Positions 8,797 to 18,900 of a DNA stretch of 64,000 nt are shown in pieces. A program made the translations under genes and the position numbers. Source of the stretch: Rhodococcus triatomae (GTDB taxonomy: Bacteria; Actinomycetota; Actinomycetes; Mycobacteriales; Mycobacteriaceae); contig NZ_CP048814.1 in the NCBI RefSeq assembly GCF_014217785.1, positions 372,001-436,000 of the forward strand, written 5' to 3'. The notes under the pieces are model-generated. The model had not been told where the DNA came from and ran no database searches. It was given only the letters and a program-made list of their open reading frames with translations. Position 1 is the stretch's first letter, and the number at the start of each line of letters is the position of its first letter.

Positions 8797-10059
8797 ATGA
8801 CCACCGCGGAAACCGATATCTTCCAAACGCTCGAGTCCGAAGTCCGCAGCTACAGCCGCGGATGGCCCACGGTCTTCGAGTCGGCATCCGGTTCCTGGCT
8901 GCGCAGCGAGGACGGCCGGGACTACCTGGACTTCTTCGCCGGCGCCGGAGCCCTCAACTACGGGCACAACAACCCGGTCCTCAAGGCCGCGCTCATCGAC
9001 TACATCGCCGGCGACGGCATCACCCACGGCCTCGACATGCACACCGTCGCGAAGCGCGAACTGCTCGAGAGCTTCGACAGCCACATCCTGAAGCCGCGCG
9101 GCCTCGACTACAAGGTCCAGTTCCCCGGCCCGACCGGCGCCAACGCCGTGGAGTCGGCATTGAAACTGGCCCGCAAGGTCACCGGCCGTTCGTCGATCAT
9201 CAACTTCACCAACGCGTTCCACGGCATGACTCTCGGAGCCCTGTCGGTCACCGGAAACTCGATGAAACGTGCGGGCGCCGGAATCCCGCTGGTGCACGCG
9301 ACTCCCATGCCGTTCGACAACTACTTCGACGGTGTCACCGAGGACTTCCACTGGTTCTCCCGCGTCCTCGACGATTCCGGCAGCGGCCTGAACCGCCCCG
9401 CCGCGGTCATCGTGGAGACCGTCCAGGGCGAGGGCGGCGTCAATGTCGCACGCCCGGAATGGCTTCGGGCCCTTGCGAAGTTGTGCTCCGACCGCGACAT
9501 CCTCCTCATCGTCGACGACGTCCAGATGGGTTGTGGCCGCACCGGCCCCTTCTTCTCGTTCGAGATCGCGGGCATCACGCCGGATATCGTCACCCTGTCG
9601 AAATCCATTGGCGGATATGGCCTTCCGATGGCTCTCACGCTGTTCAAACGGGATCTCGACGTCTGGTCGCCCGGCGAGCACAACGGCACGTTCCGCGGCA
9701 ACAACCCCGCGTTCGTCACGTCCAAGGTGGCACTCGACCACTACTGGTCCGACGACTCGCTGCACCAGGCGACGCTCGCGAAGGGTGCCCGCATCGCGGA
9801 GGCCTTCACCGAGCTGAGTACCCGCTACGAGGGCCAGGTCAGCACCCGCGGCCGCGGGCTCGTCCAGGGCCTCGTCTTCGAGGAGCCCGATCACGCCGCG
9901 AAGGTCTGCAACATCGCCTTCGACCAGGGCCTGCTCGCCGAGACCTCGGGCCCGTCGGACGAGGTCGTCAAGCTGCTCCCGCCGCTGACGATCACCGAGG
10001 ACGAACTCGACCACGGTCTGCGGATCCTCACCGAGGCGACCGACACGGTGTGCAGCTGA
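8797..10059 (+). CDS. ectB: Diaminobutyrate--2-oxoglutarate aminotransferase
   Basis: PLP-dependent class III aminotransferase that converts aspartate semialdehyde to 2,4-diaminobutyrate with glutamate as donor, the first committed step of ectoine synthesis. The 420-residue length is typical. The PLP lysine is Lys269 in TLSKSIGGYG, with the IVDDVQMGCGRTG segment upstream. An in-frame ATG at 8788 abuts the GGAGGA ribosome-binding site directly, whereas the ATG at 8797 has correct spacing, so 8797 is preferred. Confidence 0.96.
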   Translation: MTTAETDIFQTLESEVRSYSRGWPTVFESASGSWLRSEDGRDYLDFFAGAGALNYGHNNPVLKAALIDYIAGDGITHGLDMHTVAKRELLESFDSHILKPRGLDYKVQFPGPTGANAVESALKLARKVTGRSSIINFTNAFHGMTLGALSVTGNSMKRAGAGIPLVHATPMPFDNYFDGVTEDFHWFSRVLDDSGSGLNRPAAVIVETVQGEGGVNVARPEWLRALAKLCSDRDILLIVDDVQMGCGRTGPFFSFEIAGITPDIVTLSKSIGGYGLPMALTLFKRDLDVWSPGEHNGTFRGNNPAFVTSKVALDHYWSDDSLHQATLAKGARIAEAFTELSTRYEGQVSTRGRGLVQGLVFEEPDHAAKVCNIAFDQGLLAETSGPSDEVVKLLPPLTITEDELDHGLRILTEATDTVCS

Positions 10060-10104
10060 CCCACCGAATCGGGTCGAACAAGTAAGAAAGAGAAGGCTGA
10101 ATTC

Positions 10105-10503
10105 ATGATCGTTCGTACCACCGCCGAGATCACCGACACCGATCGCGACGTCACCGCCGAGAACGGGAACTGGCGGAGCAAGCGCATCATCCTCGGTGGG
10201 GACAAGGTCGGATTCTCGTTCCACGAGACCACGATCAAGGCCGGCACGGTCAACGAGTTCCACTACGCCAACCACGTCGAAGCCGTGTGGCTGGTCGAGG
10301 GCACAGGCACCCTCACCGATCTCGACAACGGCACGGTCTACGACCTCGCGCCCGGGTCGATGTATCTGCTCGACGGCCACGAGCGGCACCGCGTCGAGCC
10401 CGTGACGCAGATGCGGATGCTGTGCGTGTTCAATCCGCCGGTCACCGGGCGTGAGGTGCACGACGAGAACGGTGTCTACCCCTTGATCGACGTGCCGGCG
10501 TAG
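10105..10503 (+). CDS. ectC: L-ectoine synthase
   Basis: Cupin-fold dehydratase that cyclises N-gamma-acetyl-diaminobutyrate to ectoine. The 132-residue protein has the EctC signature: WRSKRIIL near residues 23-30, the cupin segment HYANHVEAVWLVEG, and GSMYLLDGHERHRV further on. An AGAAAGAGAAGG stretch upstream serves as ribosome-binding site. No ectoine hydroxylase (ectD) or dedicated aspartokinase follows, so the product should be ectoine rather than hydroxyectoine unless ectD lies elsewhere. Confidence 0.96.
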   Translation: MIVRTTAEITDTDRDVTAENGNWRSKRIILGGDKVGFSFHETTIKAGTVNEFHYANHVEAVWLVEGTGTLTDLDNGTVYDLAPGSMYLLDGHERHRVEPVTQMRMLCVFNPPVTGREVHDENGVYPLIDVPA

Positions 10504-10513
10504 CCTCTCGGAC

Positions 10514-11467
10514 ATGCCCGCAAGTCACGGTGCCCCCACCCGACGCCACGTGGCAGTCGCCATCGGTCCCGATGCGGACCCGGATCTCGGTGACGCCGTC
10601 CGTCGGGGCGGGGGCACTGTCGTGCCGCTGGCTCAGGCCCAGGCCCTGATCTGGGCGAGTGGGCCGGGCGATTTCCCCACCTCTCTCCCGGACTCCGTGG
10701 AGTGGGTGCAACTGCCGTCGGCCGGCGTGGAGGCGTGGTTCGCGGCCGGGCTCGTTCCGCGCGAATCCGCGGTCGTATGGACCTCGGCGGCCGGCGTGTA
10801 CTCGGCCTCGGTAGCCGAACACGCGCTGACCTTGCTCCTCGCCGGAATCCGAGCACTCCCGACCCACCTGGGCGCGACCTCGTGGGCACGCGCCGAGGCG
10901 GCGTCCGCCCGGGTGGACACCTTGCGGTCACGGACCGTCGCGGTCATCGGTGCGGGCGGCATCGGGCGGGCACTGATTCCGATGCTGGGCGCCCTGGGCG
11001 CCGACGTCCTCGCCGTCAACCGGTCGGGACGGCCGGTACCCGGCGCAGTGAGCACCTTCCCCACGGCTCAGATCGGCGCCGTGTGGGCCCACGCGGACCA
11101 CGTCGTACTGTCCGCGCCGGCGACAGCGGCCACCTATCATCTCGTCGGCCCACGCGAGCTGGCCCAACTGGGCCAGTCGTCCTGGGTCGTCAACGTCGCC
11201 CGCGGGTCCCTCGTCGACACGCAGGCACTCGTCACCGCGCTGCGGGAGAATCGGATCGGCGGCGCGGCGCTCGACGTGACCGACCCGGAGCCGCTCCCCG
11301 ACGATCATCCGCTGTGGACGCTCCCCAACGTCATCATCACCCCGCACGAGGCGAACCCTCCCGGCCTCATGCGTCGCGCCTACGCCGCGCACGTGAGCGC
11401 CAACGTCGCCCGATTCGCCGAGGGTGCCGCGCTCGATTCCGTGATCGACACCGTGGCCGGATACTGA
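10514..11467 (+). CDS. D-isomer-specific 2-hydroxyacid dehydrogenase family protein
   Basis: NAD(P)-dependent oxidoreductase of 317 residues. The Rossmann motif GAGGIG is at residues 146-151 and the substrate arginine Arg230 lies in VARGSLVD. The catalytic His278 sits in ITPHEANPP, after a DPEPLPDDHPLW segment that carries the helper Glu. The N-terminal substrate domain is divergent, so the hydroxyacid cannot be named; glyoxylate, hydroxypyruvate and phosphoglycerate dehydrogenases are related. It starts 10 bases after the ectC stop, so it is probably co-transcribed with ectABC. A metabolic link to ectoine is not obvious. Confidence 0.82.
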   Translation: MPASHGAPTRRHVAVAIGPDADPDLGDAVRRGGGTVVPLAQAQALIWASGPGDFPTSLPDSVEWVQLPSAGVEAWFAAGLVPRESAVVWTSAAGVYSASVAEHALTLLLAGIRALPTHLGATSWARAEAASARVDTLRSRTVAVIGAGGIGRALIPMLGALGADVLAVNRSGRPVPGAVSTFPTAQIGAVWAHADHVVLSAPATAATYHLVGPRELAQLGQSSWVVNVARGSLVDTQALVTALRENRIGGAALDVTDPEPLPDDHPLWTLPNVIITPHEANPPGLMRRAYAAHVSANVARFAEGAALDSVIDTVAGY

Positions 11468-11474
11468 CCGACGG

Positions 11475-11480
11475 TATCGT
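11475..11480 (+). promoter_or_regulatory. -10 box for a leaderless sirtuin transcript
   Basis: TATCGT lies seven bases before the GTG at 11488. It favours this GTG among three clustered in-frame GTG codons and suggests the sirtuin has its own promoter at the end of the ect operon. Confidence 0.4.
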
Positions 11481-11487
11481 GGTGGTC

Positions 11488-12324
11488 GTGTCCCACCAGC
11501 TACGGAGCCTGTTGTCCGGCCGACGGTGGTGTGTACTCACCGGAGCCGGGATCTCCACGGATTCCGGAATCCCCGACTATCGCGGCCCGGACTCCCCGCC
11601 CCGCACCCCGATGACGTACCAGCAGTTCGTCGGTGACGACGCATTCCGCAGACGCTACTGGGCGCGCAACCATCTGGGCTGGCGGCACATGGATGCGGCC
11701 GTGCCCAACGACGGTCATCGCGCACTCGCCCGGCTCGAGCGCTCCGACACGGTCACCGCGGTGATCACGCAGAACGTCGATCTGTTGCACACGAAGGCCG
11801 GGAGCAGGCGGGTCATCGATCTGCACGGCACCTACGCGCAGGTGCGCTGCCTGTCGTGTGATCACCTCATCTCCCGGGCCACGCTCGCCGAGTATCTCGA
11901 GGAGGCCAACCCCGGATTCGCCGAGAGCGTCTACCGCGCGAGCGGCCTCGAGGTGGCGCCGGACGCGGACGCCGTCGTGGAGGACACCGCGCGGTTCGAG
12001 GTGGTGGACTGCCGCCGGTGCGGCGGCATGCTCAAACCCGACATCGTCTACTTCGGTGAGTCGGTTCCGAAGCCTCGCGTCGCCCACGCATTCGACGTCG
12101 TCGACACCGCGGAGGCCCTGCTGGTACTCGGATCCTCACTGACCGTGATGTCGGGACTCCGGTTCGTGCGCCGTGCGGCCGCCCGCGGAATACCGGTCGC
12201 GATCGTCAACCGCGGGGTCACCCGCGGCGACGAGTACGCGACGGTGAAGGTGGACGCAGGCTGCGCCGACGTCCTCGCGACGCTGGCACCGGTGCCGGCC
12301 CCTGCCCTGATCGCCCCTGCCTGA
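11488..12324 (+). CDS. NAD-dependent protein deacylase (sirtuin)
   Basis: Sir2-family enzyme that removes acyl groups from lysines using NAD. The 278-residue protein shows GAGIS at residues 19-23, TQNVD at 94-98, the catalytic His113 in HGTY, and a zinc site Cys121/Cys124 and Cys175/Cys178. The sequence between is closer to SIRT4-like (class II) sirtuins than to CobB, whose desuccinylase Tyr/Arg pair I do not see. The gene ends 16 bases from the convergent proB stop, with no obvious terminator between. Confidence 0.9.
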   Translation: MSHQLRSLLSGRRWCVLTGAGISTDSGIPDYRGPDSPPRTPMTYQQFVGDDAFRRRYWARNHLGWRHMDAAVPNDGHRALARLERSDTVTAVITQNVDLLHTKAGSRRVIDLHGTYAQVRCLSCDHLISRATLAEYLEEANPGFAESVYRASGLEVAPDADAVVEDTARFEVVDCRRCGGMLKPDIVYFGESVPKPRVAHAFDVVDTAEALLVLGSSLTVMSGLRFVRRAAARGIPVAIVNRGVTRGDEYATVKVDAGCADVLATLAPVPAPALIAPA

Positions 12325-12340
12325 TCGCCGCTGCCCGGTC

Positions 12341-13441
12341 TCAGAGGGGGACGAGGTCGTCCGCGTGGACGATCGGGCGCCGCATGTCCGGCGGCAACTC
12401 GAGCGTCGAACGCCCGGTCATCACCGAGATCTCCGCGGAGTCGTAGCCGACCACCCCGCGCGCCACCGGCTGACCGTGCGGGTCGAGCAGGGCCACGACG
12501 TCGCCTCCGTGGAAGCGCCCGTGCACGGTGGTGACCCCGGCCGCCAGCAGAGAACGGCGATCCGCGACCACCGCACGCACCGCCCCGTCGTCCAGTTGCA
12601 GGGAGCCCTGTTCGTCGGCCGCATGGCGCACCCAGAACCGACGGGCGGACAGCCGCGTCGGACGGGCCGCGAACGCGGTACCCACCGACGCTCCCGCCAG
12701 TGCCGCCGACGCCTCGGACGCCGCCGCCAGCAGCACCGGCACCCCGGCATCGGCGGCCAGCCTGGCGGCGGAGAGTTTGGAGGCCATTCCGCCGGTACCC
12801 AGGGCGCCACCGGCCCCGGCCACCACACCGTCGAGGTCCTCGGGGCTGCGTACCTCGGGAATCAACGTCGCGTGCCCCTTACGAGGATCCCCGTCGTAGA
12901 GCCCGTCGACATCCGAGAGCAGGATCAGGGCCTCGGCCCCGACCAGATGCGCCACCAACGCGGCGAGCCGGTCGTTGTCGCCGAAACGCAGCTCGGCCGT
13001 CGCGACCGTGTCGTTCTCGTTCACGACCGCGACGGCGTGCAGGGCACGGAGTCGGTCCAGCGTGCGCTGCGCGTTCCTGTGCTGGGTGCGGCGCGCGATG
13101 TCGTCGGCGGTGAGGAGCACCTGCCCGACGGTCCGTCCGTACCGCGCGAAGGACGTGCCCCACGCATGCGCCAGCGCGAGCTGGCCGACGCTCGCGGCGG
13201 CCTGCTTCGTCGCCAGATCCCGAGGGCGCCTGCCCAGCCCGAGCGGCGCCAGCCCCGCCCCCACGGCACCGGACGACACCACCACCACGTCGGACCCCGC
13301 GCACATCCGAGATTCGATGGCATCGGCGAGCGCATCCAGCCGATCCATGTCCAGCCCGCCGACCAGGCTCGTCAACGCCGAGGAACCGATCTTCACGACG
13401 ATGCTGTGCGCGCCGGCGATCGCCTCCCGCGTCGCGCTCAC
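12341..13441 (-). CDS. proB: Glutamate 5-kinase with PUA domain
   Basis: Phosphorylates glutamate, the first and feedback-regulated step of proline synthesis. The 366-residue protein has an amino-acid-kinase domain ([10 protein letters not shown] near the N-terminus, [29 protein letters not shown]) and a C-terminal PUA domain from about residue 270. The frame is open to 13522, but a start there would overlap obgE by 56 bases; the GTG at 13441 gives the conserved N-terminus and a 25-base gap. proB directly after obgE is the usual actinobacterial order. Confidence 0.94.
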   Translation of the reverse strand: MSATREAIAGAHSIVVKIGSSALTSLVGGLDMDRLDALADAIESRMCAGSDVVVVSSGAVGAGLAPLGLGRRPRDLATKQAAASVGQLALAHAWGTSFARYGRTVGQVLLTADDIARRTQHRNAQRTLDRLRALHAVAVVNENDTVATAELRFGDNDRLAALVAHLVGAEALILLSDVDGLYDGDPRKGHATLIPEVRSPEDLDGVVAGAGGALGTGGMASKLSAARLAADAGVPVLLAAASEASAALAGASVGTAFAARPTRLSARRFWVRHAADEQGSLQLDDGAVRAVVADRRSLLAAGVTTVHGRFHGGDVVALLDPHGQPVARGVVGYDSAEISVMTGRSTLELPPDMRRPIVHADDLVPL

Positions 13442-13466
13442 CGCGCGACCCCGTCCACCGACGCAC

Positions 13467-14930
13467 TCACCGCGCGTCCGTCCCCGGGTCGTCCTCCAGA
13501 CCGCGTCGCACGCGCCGGGCATGCTTGCGCTCGGCAGCGCCGATGCGGTCCACCTGGTCGAGACGTGCGTCGGTGCCGCGTCCCGTACGGGTCAGATCGA
13601 CACCCGCCGGAGTCTGTGGCTCCCACTCGAAGCTCACGTCACCGATGGTGACCGAGCAGCCGGGCTCGGCACCCTGCTTGACCAGTTCGTCCTCGACGCC
13701 CAGCCGCGCGAGCCGGTCCGCCAGGTAGCCGACGGCCTCGTCGTTGTCGAACTGGGTCTGTGCCACCCACCTCTCCGGACGCGGGCCGCGGACGATGAAT
13801 CCCCCGGGCTCGCCCGGATCGGCGATGACACTGAAACTGGACTGGTCCACCGGAACCGGCCGGATGACCTGCCGCTTCGGTGCTGCAGGCGGGTGCGCCT
13901 CACGGTAGTCCAGAACGAGCCCCGCCAGGGCGAACGTCAACGGCCGCAGTCCTTCTCGGCTCGCCGTCGAAATCGAGTACACGGGCCAGCCGCGCGCCTC
14001 GAAGTCCGGGGTCACCATCTCGGCGAGTTCCGCCGCCTCCGGGACGTCGATCTTGTTGAGGATCACGATGCGCGGACGGTCGGCGAGGTCACCGAGTCCG
14101 GCGTCGCCCTTCAATGCCGGTGTGTAGGCGGCAAGTTCCGCCTCGAGGGCGTCGACGTCGGAGATCGGGTCACGTCCCGGCTCGAGCGTCGCACAGTCCA
14201 CCACGTGGGCGAGCACCGCGCAGCGCTCGAGATGCCGCAGGAAGTCCAAGCCCAGTCCGCGGCCCTCGCTCGCGCCGGGGATGAGCCCGGGGACGTCGGC
14301 GACGGTGAAGGTCGTGTCCCCCGCCGACACCACACCCAGGTTCGGGACGAGCGTCGTGAACGGGTAGTCCGCGATCTTGGGCTTCGCGGCCGACAGCACG
14401 GACACCAGTGACGACTTGCCTGCGGACGGGAAGCCCACGAGACCCACGTCGGCAACCGACTTCAGCTCGAGGACCAGGTCGCGCTCCTCACCCGCCTCCC
14501 CGAGCAGGGCGAAGCCGGGAGCCTTGCGCGCCTTGGACGCGAGCGAGGCGTTGCCGAGGCCGCCGCGGCCGCCACTGGCCGCGTCGAACCGGCTCCCGAC
14601 GCCGATGAGATCCGCGAGGATCGTGCCGTCGCGATCGAGGACCACGGTGCCGTCCGGGACCTTGAGGACCAGGTCGTCACCGTTGGCGCCGTCGCGGTTG
14701 CCGCCCATCCCCTGCTTGCCGTTGGTGGCTTTCGCGTGCTGCTGGAAGTGGAAGTCGAGCAGTGTGTGGACGTTGGGGTCGACTTCGAGGATCACCGCGC
14801 CGCCCCGGCCGCCGTTTCCACCGTCCGGGCCGCCCAGCGGCTTGAACTTCTCCCGGTGCACCGAGGCACATCCGTTTCCGCCCTTGCCGGCGCTGACGTG
14901 CAGAGTCACGCGGTCGATGAATCGGGACAT
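13467..14930 (-). CDS. obgE: GTPase Obg/CgtA
   Basis: Essential ribosome-associated GTPase in 50S assembly and stress signalling. The 487-residue protein has the Gly-rich Obg fold at 1-160, G1 GFPSAGKS at 166-173, G3 DVPG at 212-215 and G4 NKID at 292-295. A C-terminal OCT domain ends in [12 protein letters not shown], followed by a charged tail of about 60 residues. The start MSRFIDRV was chosen because it is the conserved Obg N-terminus; the ATG at 15032 adds 34 unrelated residues. It lies downstream of rplU-rpmA with a strong hairpin between. Confidence 0.96.
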   Translation of the reverse strand: MSRFIDRVTLHVSAGKGGNGCASVHREKFKPLGGPDGGNGGRGGAVILEVDPNVHTLLDFHFQQHAKATNGKQGMGGNRDGANGDDLVLKVPDGTVVLDRDGTILADLIGVGSRFDAASGGRGGLGNASLASKARKAPGFALLGEAGEERDLVLELKSVADVGLVGFPSAGKSSLVSVLSAAKPKIADYPFTTLVPNLGVVSAGDTTFTVADVPGLIPGASEGRGLGLDFLRHLERCAVLAHVVDCATLEPGRDPISDVDALEAELAAYTPALKGDAGLGDLADRPRIVILNKIDVPEAAELAEMVTPDFEARGWPVYSISTASREGLRPLTFALAGLVLDYREAHPPAAPKRQVIRPVPVDQSSFSVIADPGEPGGFIVRGPRPERWVAQTQFDNDEAVGYLADRLARLGVEDELVKQGAEPGCSVTIGDVSFEWEPQTPAGVDLTRTGRGTDARLDQVDRIGAAERKHARRVRRGLEDDPGTDAR

Positions 14931-15034
14931 GGCGGGAGGTTCCTTCCTCGGTCGGCCCCGCAGGGTCGACTCACAAGATATCGGGCTCGGCGAGGCCGCA
15001 ACGGCGGACCGGCCGGGTCGATACCGAAACAAGC

Positions 15035-15077
15035 GAACAGGGGCGGATCGGGTATGGCACCCGGTCCGCCCCTGTTC
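15035..15077 (-). terminator. Strong hairpin between rpmA and obgE
   Basis: Thirteen-base arms GAACAGGGGCGGA / TCCGCCCCTGTTC plus an inner CGGGT / ACCCG pair. It lies 54 bases past the rpmA stop. The U-tract is poor, so it may be a partial terminator that reduces obgE expression relative to the ribosomal protein genes. Confidence 0.7.
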
Positions 15078-15130
15078 GGGAAAACTCTATGACGCCCGAC
15101 TGGCGGGCGGTGAACTCCGTCGGTGGCAGA

Positions 15131-15391
15131 TCAGGCTTCCACTGCCGGGACGATGTTCACGGTCTTGCGGCCACGCTTGCTGCCGAACTCGACCGCACCG
15201 GCGGCGAGCGCGAACAGCGTGTCGTCGCCACCGCGGCCGACGTTGACGCCGGGGTGGAAGTGGGTTCCACGCTGACGAACCAGGATCTCGCCCGCGCTGA
15301 CGGCCTGGCCGCCGAAACGCTTGACGCCGAGACGCTGGGAGTTGGAATCGCGACCGTTGCGTGAGCTGGACGCACCCTTCTTATGTGCCAT
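15131..15391 (-). CDS. rpmA: 50S ribosomal protein L27
   Basis: Large-subunit protein near the peptidyl transferase centre. The 86-residue protein begins [16 protein letters not shown] and continues with the conserved [20 protein letters not shown] core. There is no N-terminal extension needing cleavage as in Firmicutes. A GAGGAGG ribosome-binding site precedes the ATG. It follows rplU by 31 bases. Confidence 0.98.
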   Translation of the reverse strand: MAHKKGASSSRNGRDSNSQRLGVKRFGGQAVSAGEILVRQRGTHFHPGVNVGRGGDDTLFALAAGAVEFGSKRGRKTVNIVPAVEA

Positions 15392-15422
15392 GACTAGACC
15401 CTCCTCGGGTGAAAGTAGCGAC

Positions 15423-15734
15423 TTACTTGATGCCGGTGACCTTGAGGACGGTCAGCTTCTGCCGGTGGCCCTGACGCTTGTGGTAGCCGGTCTTGTTCTT
15501 GAACTTGTGGATGCGGATCTTCGGGCCCTTGGTGTGCTCGACGACCTCGCCGGTGACCGTGACCTTGGCCAGCTTGTCGGCGTCGGTGGTGAGCTCGGAT
15601 CCGTCGACGACGAGAACCGGAGCAAGCGAGACAGCCGTTCCGGGCTCACCCTCGATCTTCTCGACCTTGACGAGGTCACCAACAGCGACCTTGTACTGCT
15701 TTCCGCCGGTCTTGACGATCGCGTACGTTGCCAT
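15423..15734 (-). CDS. rplU: 50S ribosomal protein L21
   Basis: Binds 23S rRNA in the large subunit. The 103-residue protein starts [20 protein letters not shown] and ends with the typical [13 protein letters not shown]-like basic region (here [16 protein letters not shown]). It is the first gene of rplU-rpmA. The 221 bases upstream to rne contain the likely promoter and a hairpin after rne. Confidence 0.98.
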   Translation of the reverse strand: MATYAIVKTGGKQYKVAVGDLVKVEKIEGEPGTAVSLAPVLVVDGSELTTDADKLAKVTVTGEVVEHTKGPKIRIHKFKNKTGYHKRQGHRQKLTVLKVTGIK

Positions 15735-15887
15735 CGGAGGGCTTCCCCTTGCTTCTTCGAACTTGCTCGCGACCCACTAGGACATGGGACGCGACTGGTC
15801 TGGTGTGGAGGCTGCAACGAGCAGGAATCGGGCCACGGTCTCGCGGCGCGCGCATTCCTGTCACCGTGCAGCGACTGGTCAAGGTTA

Positions 15888-15923
15888 CAGGAAGGCGGCC
15901 GCGTGGACCAAACCGCCTCCCTG
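15888..15923 (-). terminator. Candidate terminator after rne
   Basis: Eleven-base arms with one mismatch, CAGGAAGGCGG / CCGCCTCCCTG, in the 221-base gap between rne and rplU, 33 bases past the rne stop. No U-tract is present. Confidence 0.4.
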
Positions 15924-15955
15924 TGGCCCTCGTGACCCGTCAGGTGGTTCGACTC

Positions 15956-18900
15956 TCAGTCGTCCGACTCGACCGGCGGCCCCGCCGGCCGGCCCGCCGC
16001 ACGACGGCGACGTGGCCTGCTGACGACGACCGGTTCCGGTGCGGGCTCGGGTGCAGCGCCGTCGCGTTCGTCGGCATCTCCCTGCGCCGAGGCCCCTTGC
16101 GCTGAGGCTCCCTGCGCAGTGGCCACCGGCACCACGATCACCGTGCCCGTGGCATCCTGCGTGCTCGGAGCGGCCGCTGCACGGGAGACGCGACGGCTGC
16201 GGCGGCGCGGCGGGCGTCCCGCGGGCCCGGTTTCCGCCGCGGCGTCGGTGTCCGCGACAGGCTCGGCCTTCGGCTCGGAGGCAGCCTCGGAAACCGCCAC
16301 CGGTCGGGAGGCCGCGGGCTCGGCAGAGACGATCACTCGATCGGCAGGGACACTCTCGCCGGGAGCGGACGACGCGACCACGACGGCAGGCGTGGCCTCG
16401 GCCGCCGCGACCTCGCCGGCAGACTCCGCAGCGGTCGCGGCCTCCGTTTCCCCGGAACCGGGTGCCGGGCTGTCCGGTGCCCGGCCGTCGGAAGGCTGGG
16501 CGGCGTCATCGTCCTGGTGGTGACCCGCCATCGCGAGTGCCACCGGGTGAGCGGCCCGCTTCACCGCGGAGTCAGCGGTGTCCCCGTCCGTTGCCGCCTC
16601 GCGCGGGTCGCCACCCTTGTCCCGGGTGTCCTTGCCGCGCTTGCCTCGACGAGATTCCTGCCGCGAGCCCGAGCGGGCGTCGCCCCGGGACTCCTGCTTC
16701 GGCTCGATCGGGTCGGCGTGCACGATGATTCCGCGACCGTGGCAGTGCTCACAGGTGGTGGAGAACGCCTCGACGAGACCGGTTCCCAGCTTCTTGCGGG
16801 TCATCTGCACGAGACCGAGCGAGGTCACCTCCGACACCTGGTGCCGGGTACGGTCCCGTCCGAGCGCCTCCGTGAGCCGCCGCAGGACCAGATCGCGGTT
16901 GGATTCGAGCACCATGTCGATGAAGTCGACGACGATCATCCCACCGATGTCCCGCAGGCGCATCTGCCGCACGATCTCCTCGGCGGCCTCGAGATTGTTC
17001 CGGGTGACGGTCTCCTCGAGGTTGCCGCCCGCACCGGTGAACTTTCCGGTGTTGACGTCCACCACGGTCATCGCCTCGGTGCGATCGATGACCAGGGTGC
17101 CGCCCGAGGGCAACCACACCTTGCGGTCGAGGGCCTTCGCGAGCTGCTCGTCGATGCGGTGCGCACCGAACACGTCCAGCTGACCGGACGCGTCGTACTT
17201 CTCGAGGCGAGGCCGCAGGTCCGGCGCAACAGCCCCGATGTAAGACTCGATGGTCTCCCACGCCTTGTCGCCTTCGACGACGAGCTTGGAGAAATCCTCG
17301 TTGAAGAGATCACGAACAACCTTGACCAGAAGGTCCGGCTCCTCGTACAGGGTCTTCGGGTTGCCCGACTTCCCGGATTCAGCCTTCGCGGACTGCTCGC
17401 GGATCGTCTCCCACTGTGCCTGCAGACGCTGGACGTCGCGGGCCAGCTCGTCCTCGCTCACGCCCTCGGCTGCGGTCCGGATGATCACACCGGCGTCCGA
17501 GGGGACGACCTCGCGCAGGATGTCCTTGAGCCGCTTCCGCTCGGTGTCGGGCAGCTTGCGGCTGATGCCGGTGGAGTTGCCGTCCGGGACGTAGACGAGG
17601 AACCGGCCGGCCAGGCTGATCTGGGTCGTCAGGCGCGCTCCCTTGTGGCCCACCGGATCCTTGCTGACCTGCACCAGCACCTGATCGCCCGGCTTGAGCG
17701 CCTGCTCGATCTTGCGGGAGTTCCCGCCGAGCCCGGCAGCCTCCCAGTTGACCTCGCCTGCGTAGAGCACGCCGTTGCGGCCCCTGCCGATGTCGATGAA
17801 CGCGGCCTCCATGCTGGGCAGCACGTTCTGGACGCGGCCGAGGTACACGTTGCCCACCATCGACGCCGACGACGACGAGGTCACGAAGTGCTCGACAACG
17901 ATTCCGTCCTCGAGCACCGCCACCTGGGTGGACGCATGCGGGTGGCCCGAGGCCAACCGGTCCCGGACGACCATGACACGATCGACCGCCTCACGGCGGG
18001 CCAGGAACTCGGATTCGGTGAGGATCGGCGGCCTGCGTCGCCCGGCGTCGCGACCGTCGCGACGACGTTGACGCTTCGCCTCGAGTCGCGTCGACCCGCT
18101 GATGCCCTGGACCTCGTCCTTGCCCCGGTTCTTGTTGCGCGGTTCGCGCTCGTGGACGACGGTGTTCGGCGGATCGTCCTCGGAGGACGCCTCCGTCCCG
18201 TCCCCTCCGGAACGACGGCGACGGCGGCGACGGCGACGGCGGCTCGAGCCGTCGCCGGATTCGTCGCCGGAATCGGCGCTCTCGGTGCCGCTCGTGGAGT
18301 CGTCGTCGGCCTTCTCGGCTTCGTCCTTCTGGTCGGAGTCCTTCTTGCCGACGCCCTTCTTGTCCCCGGGCTCGGCGTCCGCCGACGTGTCGGTACCGGA
18401 CGTGTCGGTGCCCGACTTCTTGTCGTCGGCCGTACGCTTCCTCCGGCCGCCCCGCTCGCGACCCTTCCCCCGTCCGGAGCCGGCGTCGGAGGACTGGTCC
18501 CCGTCCGTCTCGGACGACTGCGCGCCGCGCTCGCCCGCGCGGTCCTCGTCGTCGTGGGAGTCCTCGGCCGATGCACCGTCATCATGCTCGCCGTCGTCAT
18601 GCGCACTGTCGTCGCGGTCGGACTGCTCGCCCCGGCCACGTCCGCGGCCACGCCGTCCCCGGCGCCGCCTGCGCGGCTGATCGCCGTCGTCCGGGCCGCC
18701 GTCCTCGCCACGGCTGTCGGGCGCGGTGTCCTGCTCTGCCGCAGTGTCGGGCGCGCTGCCCGCGTCCGCCGCCTCGACGGTCCCGGGCGTGGTCTCGCTG
18801 TCGGTGTCCGATCCGGATGCGGCGGGTGCCCCGCTCGCTCGGCGCGCGCGTGTGCGGCGCGGCGGAGCGGCGTCGAGATCCGGCTGGAGGAACAGGGGAA

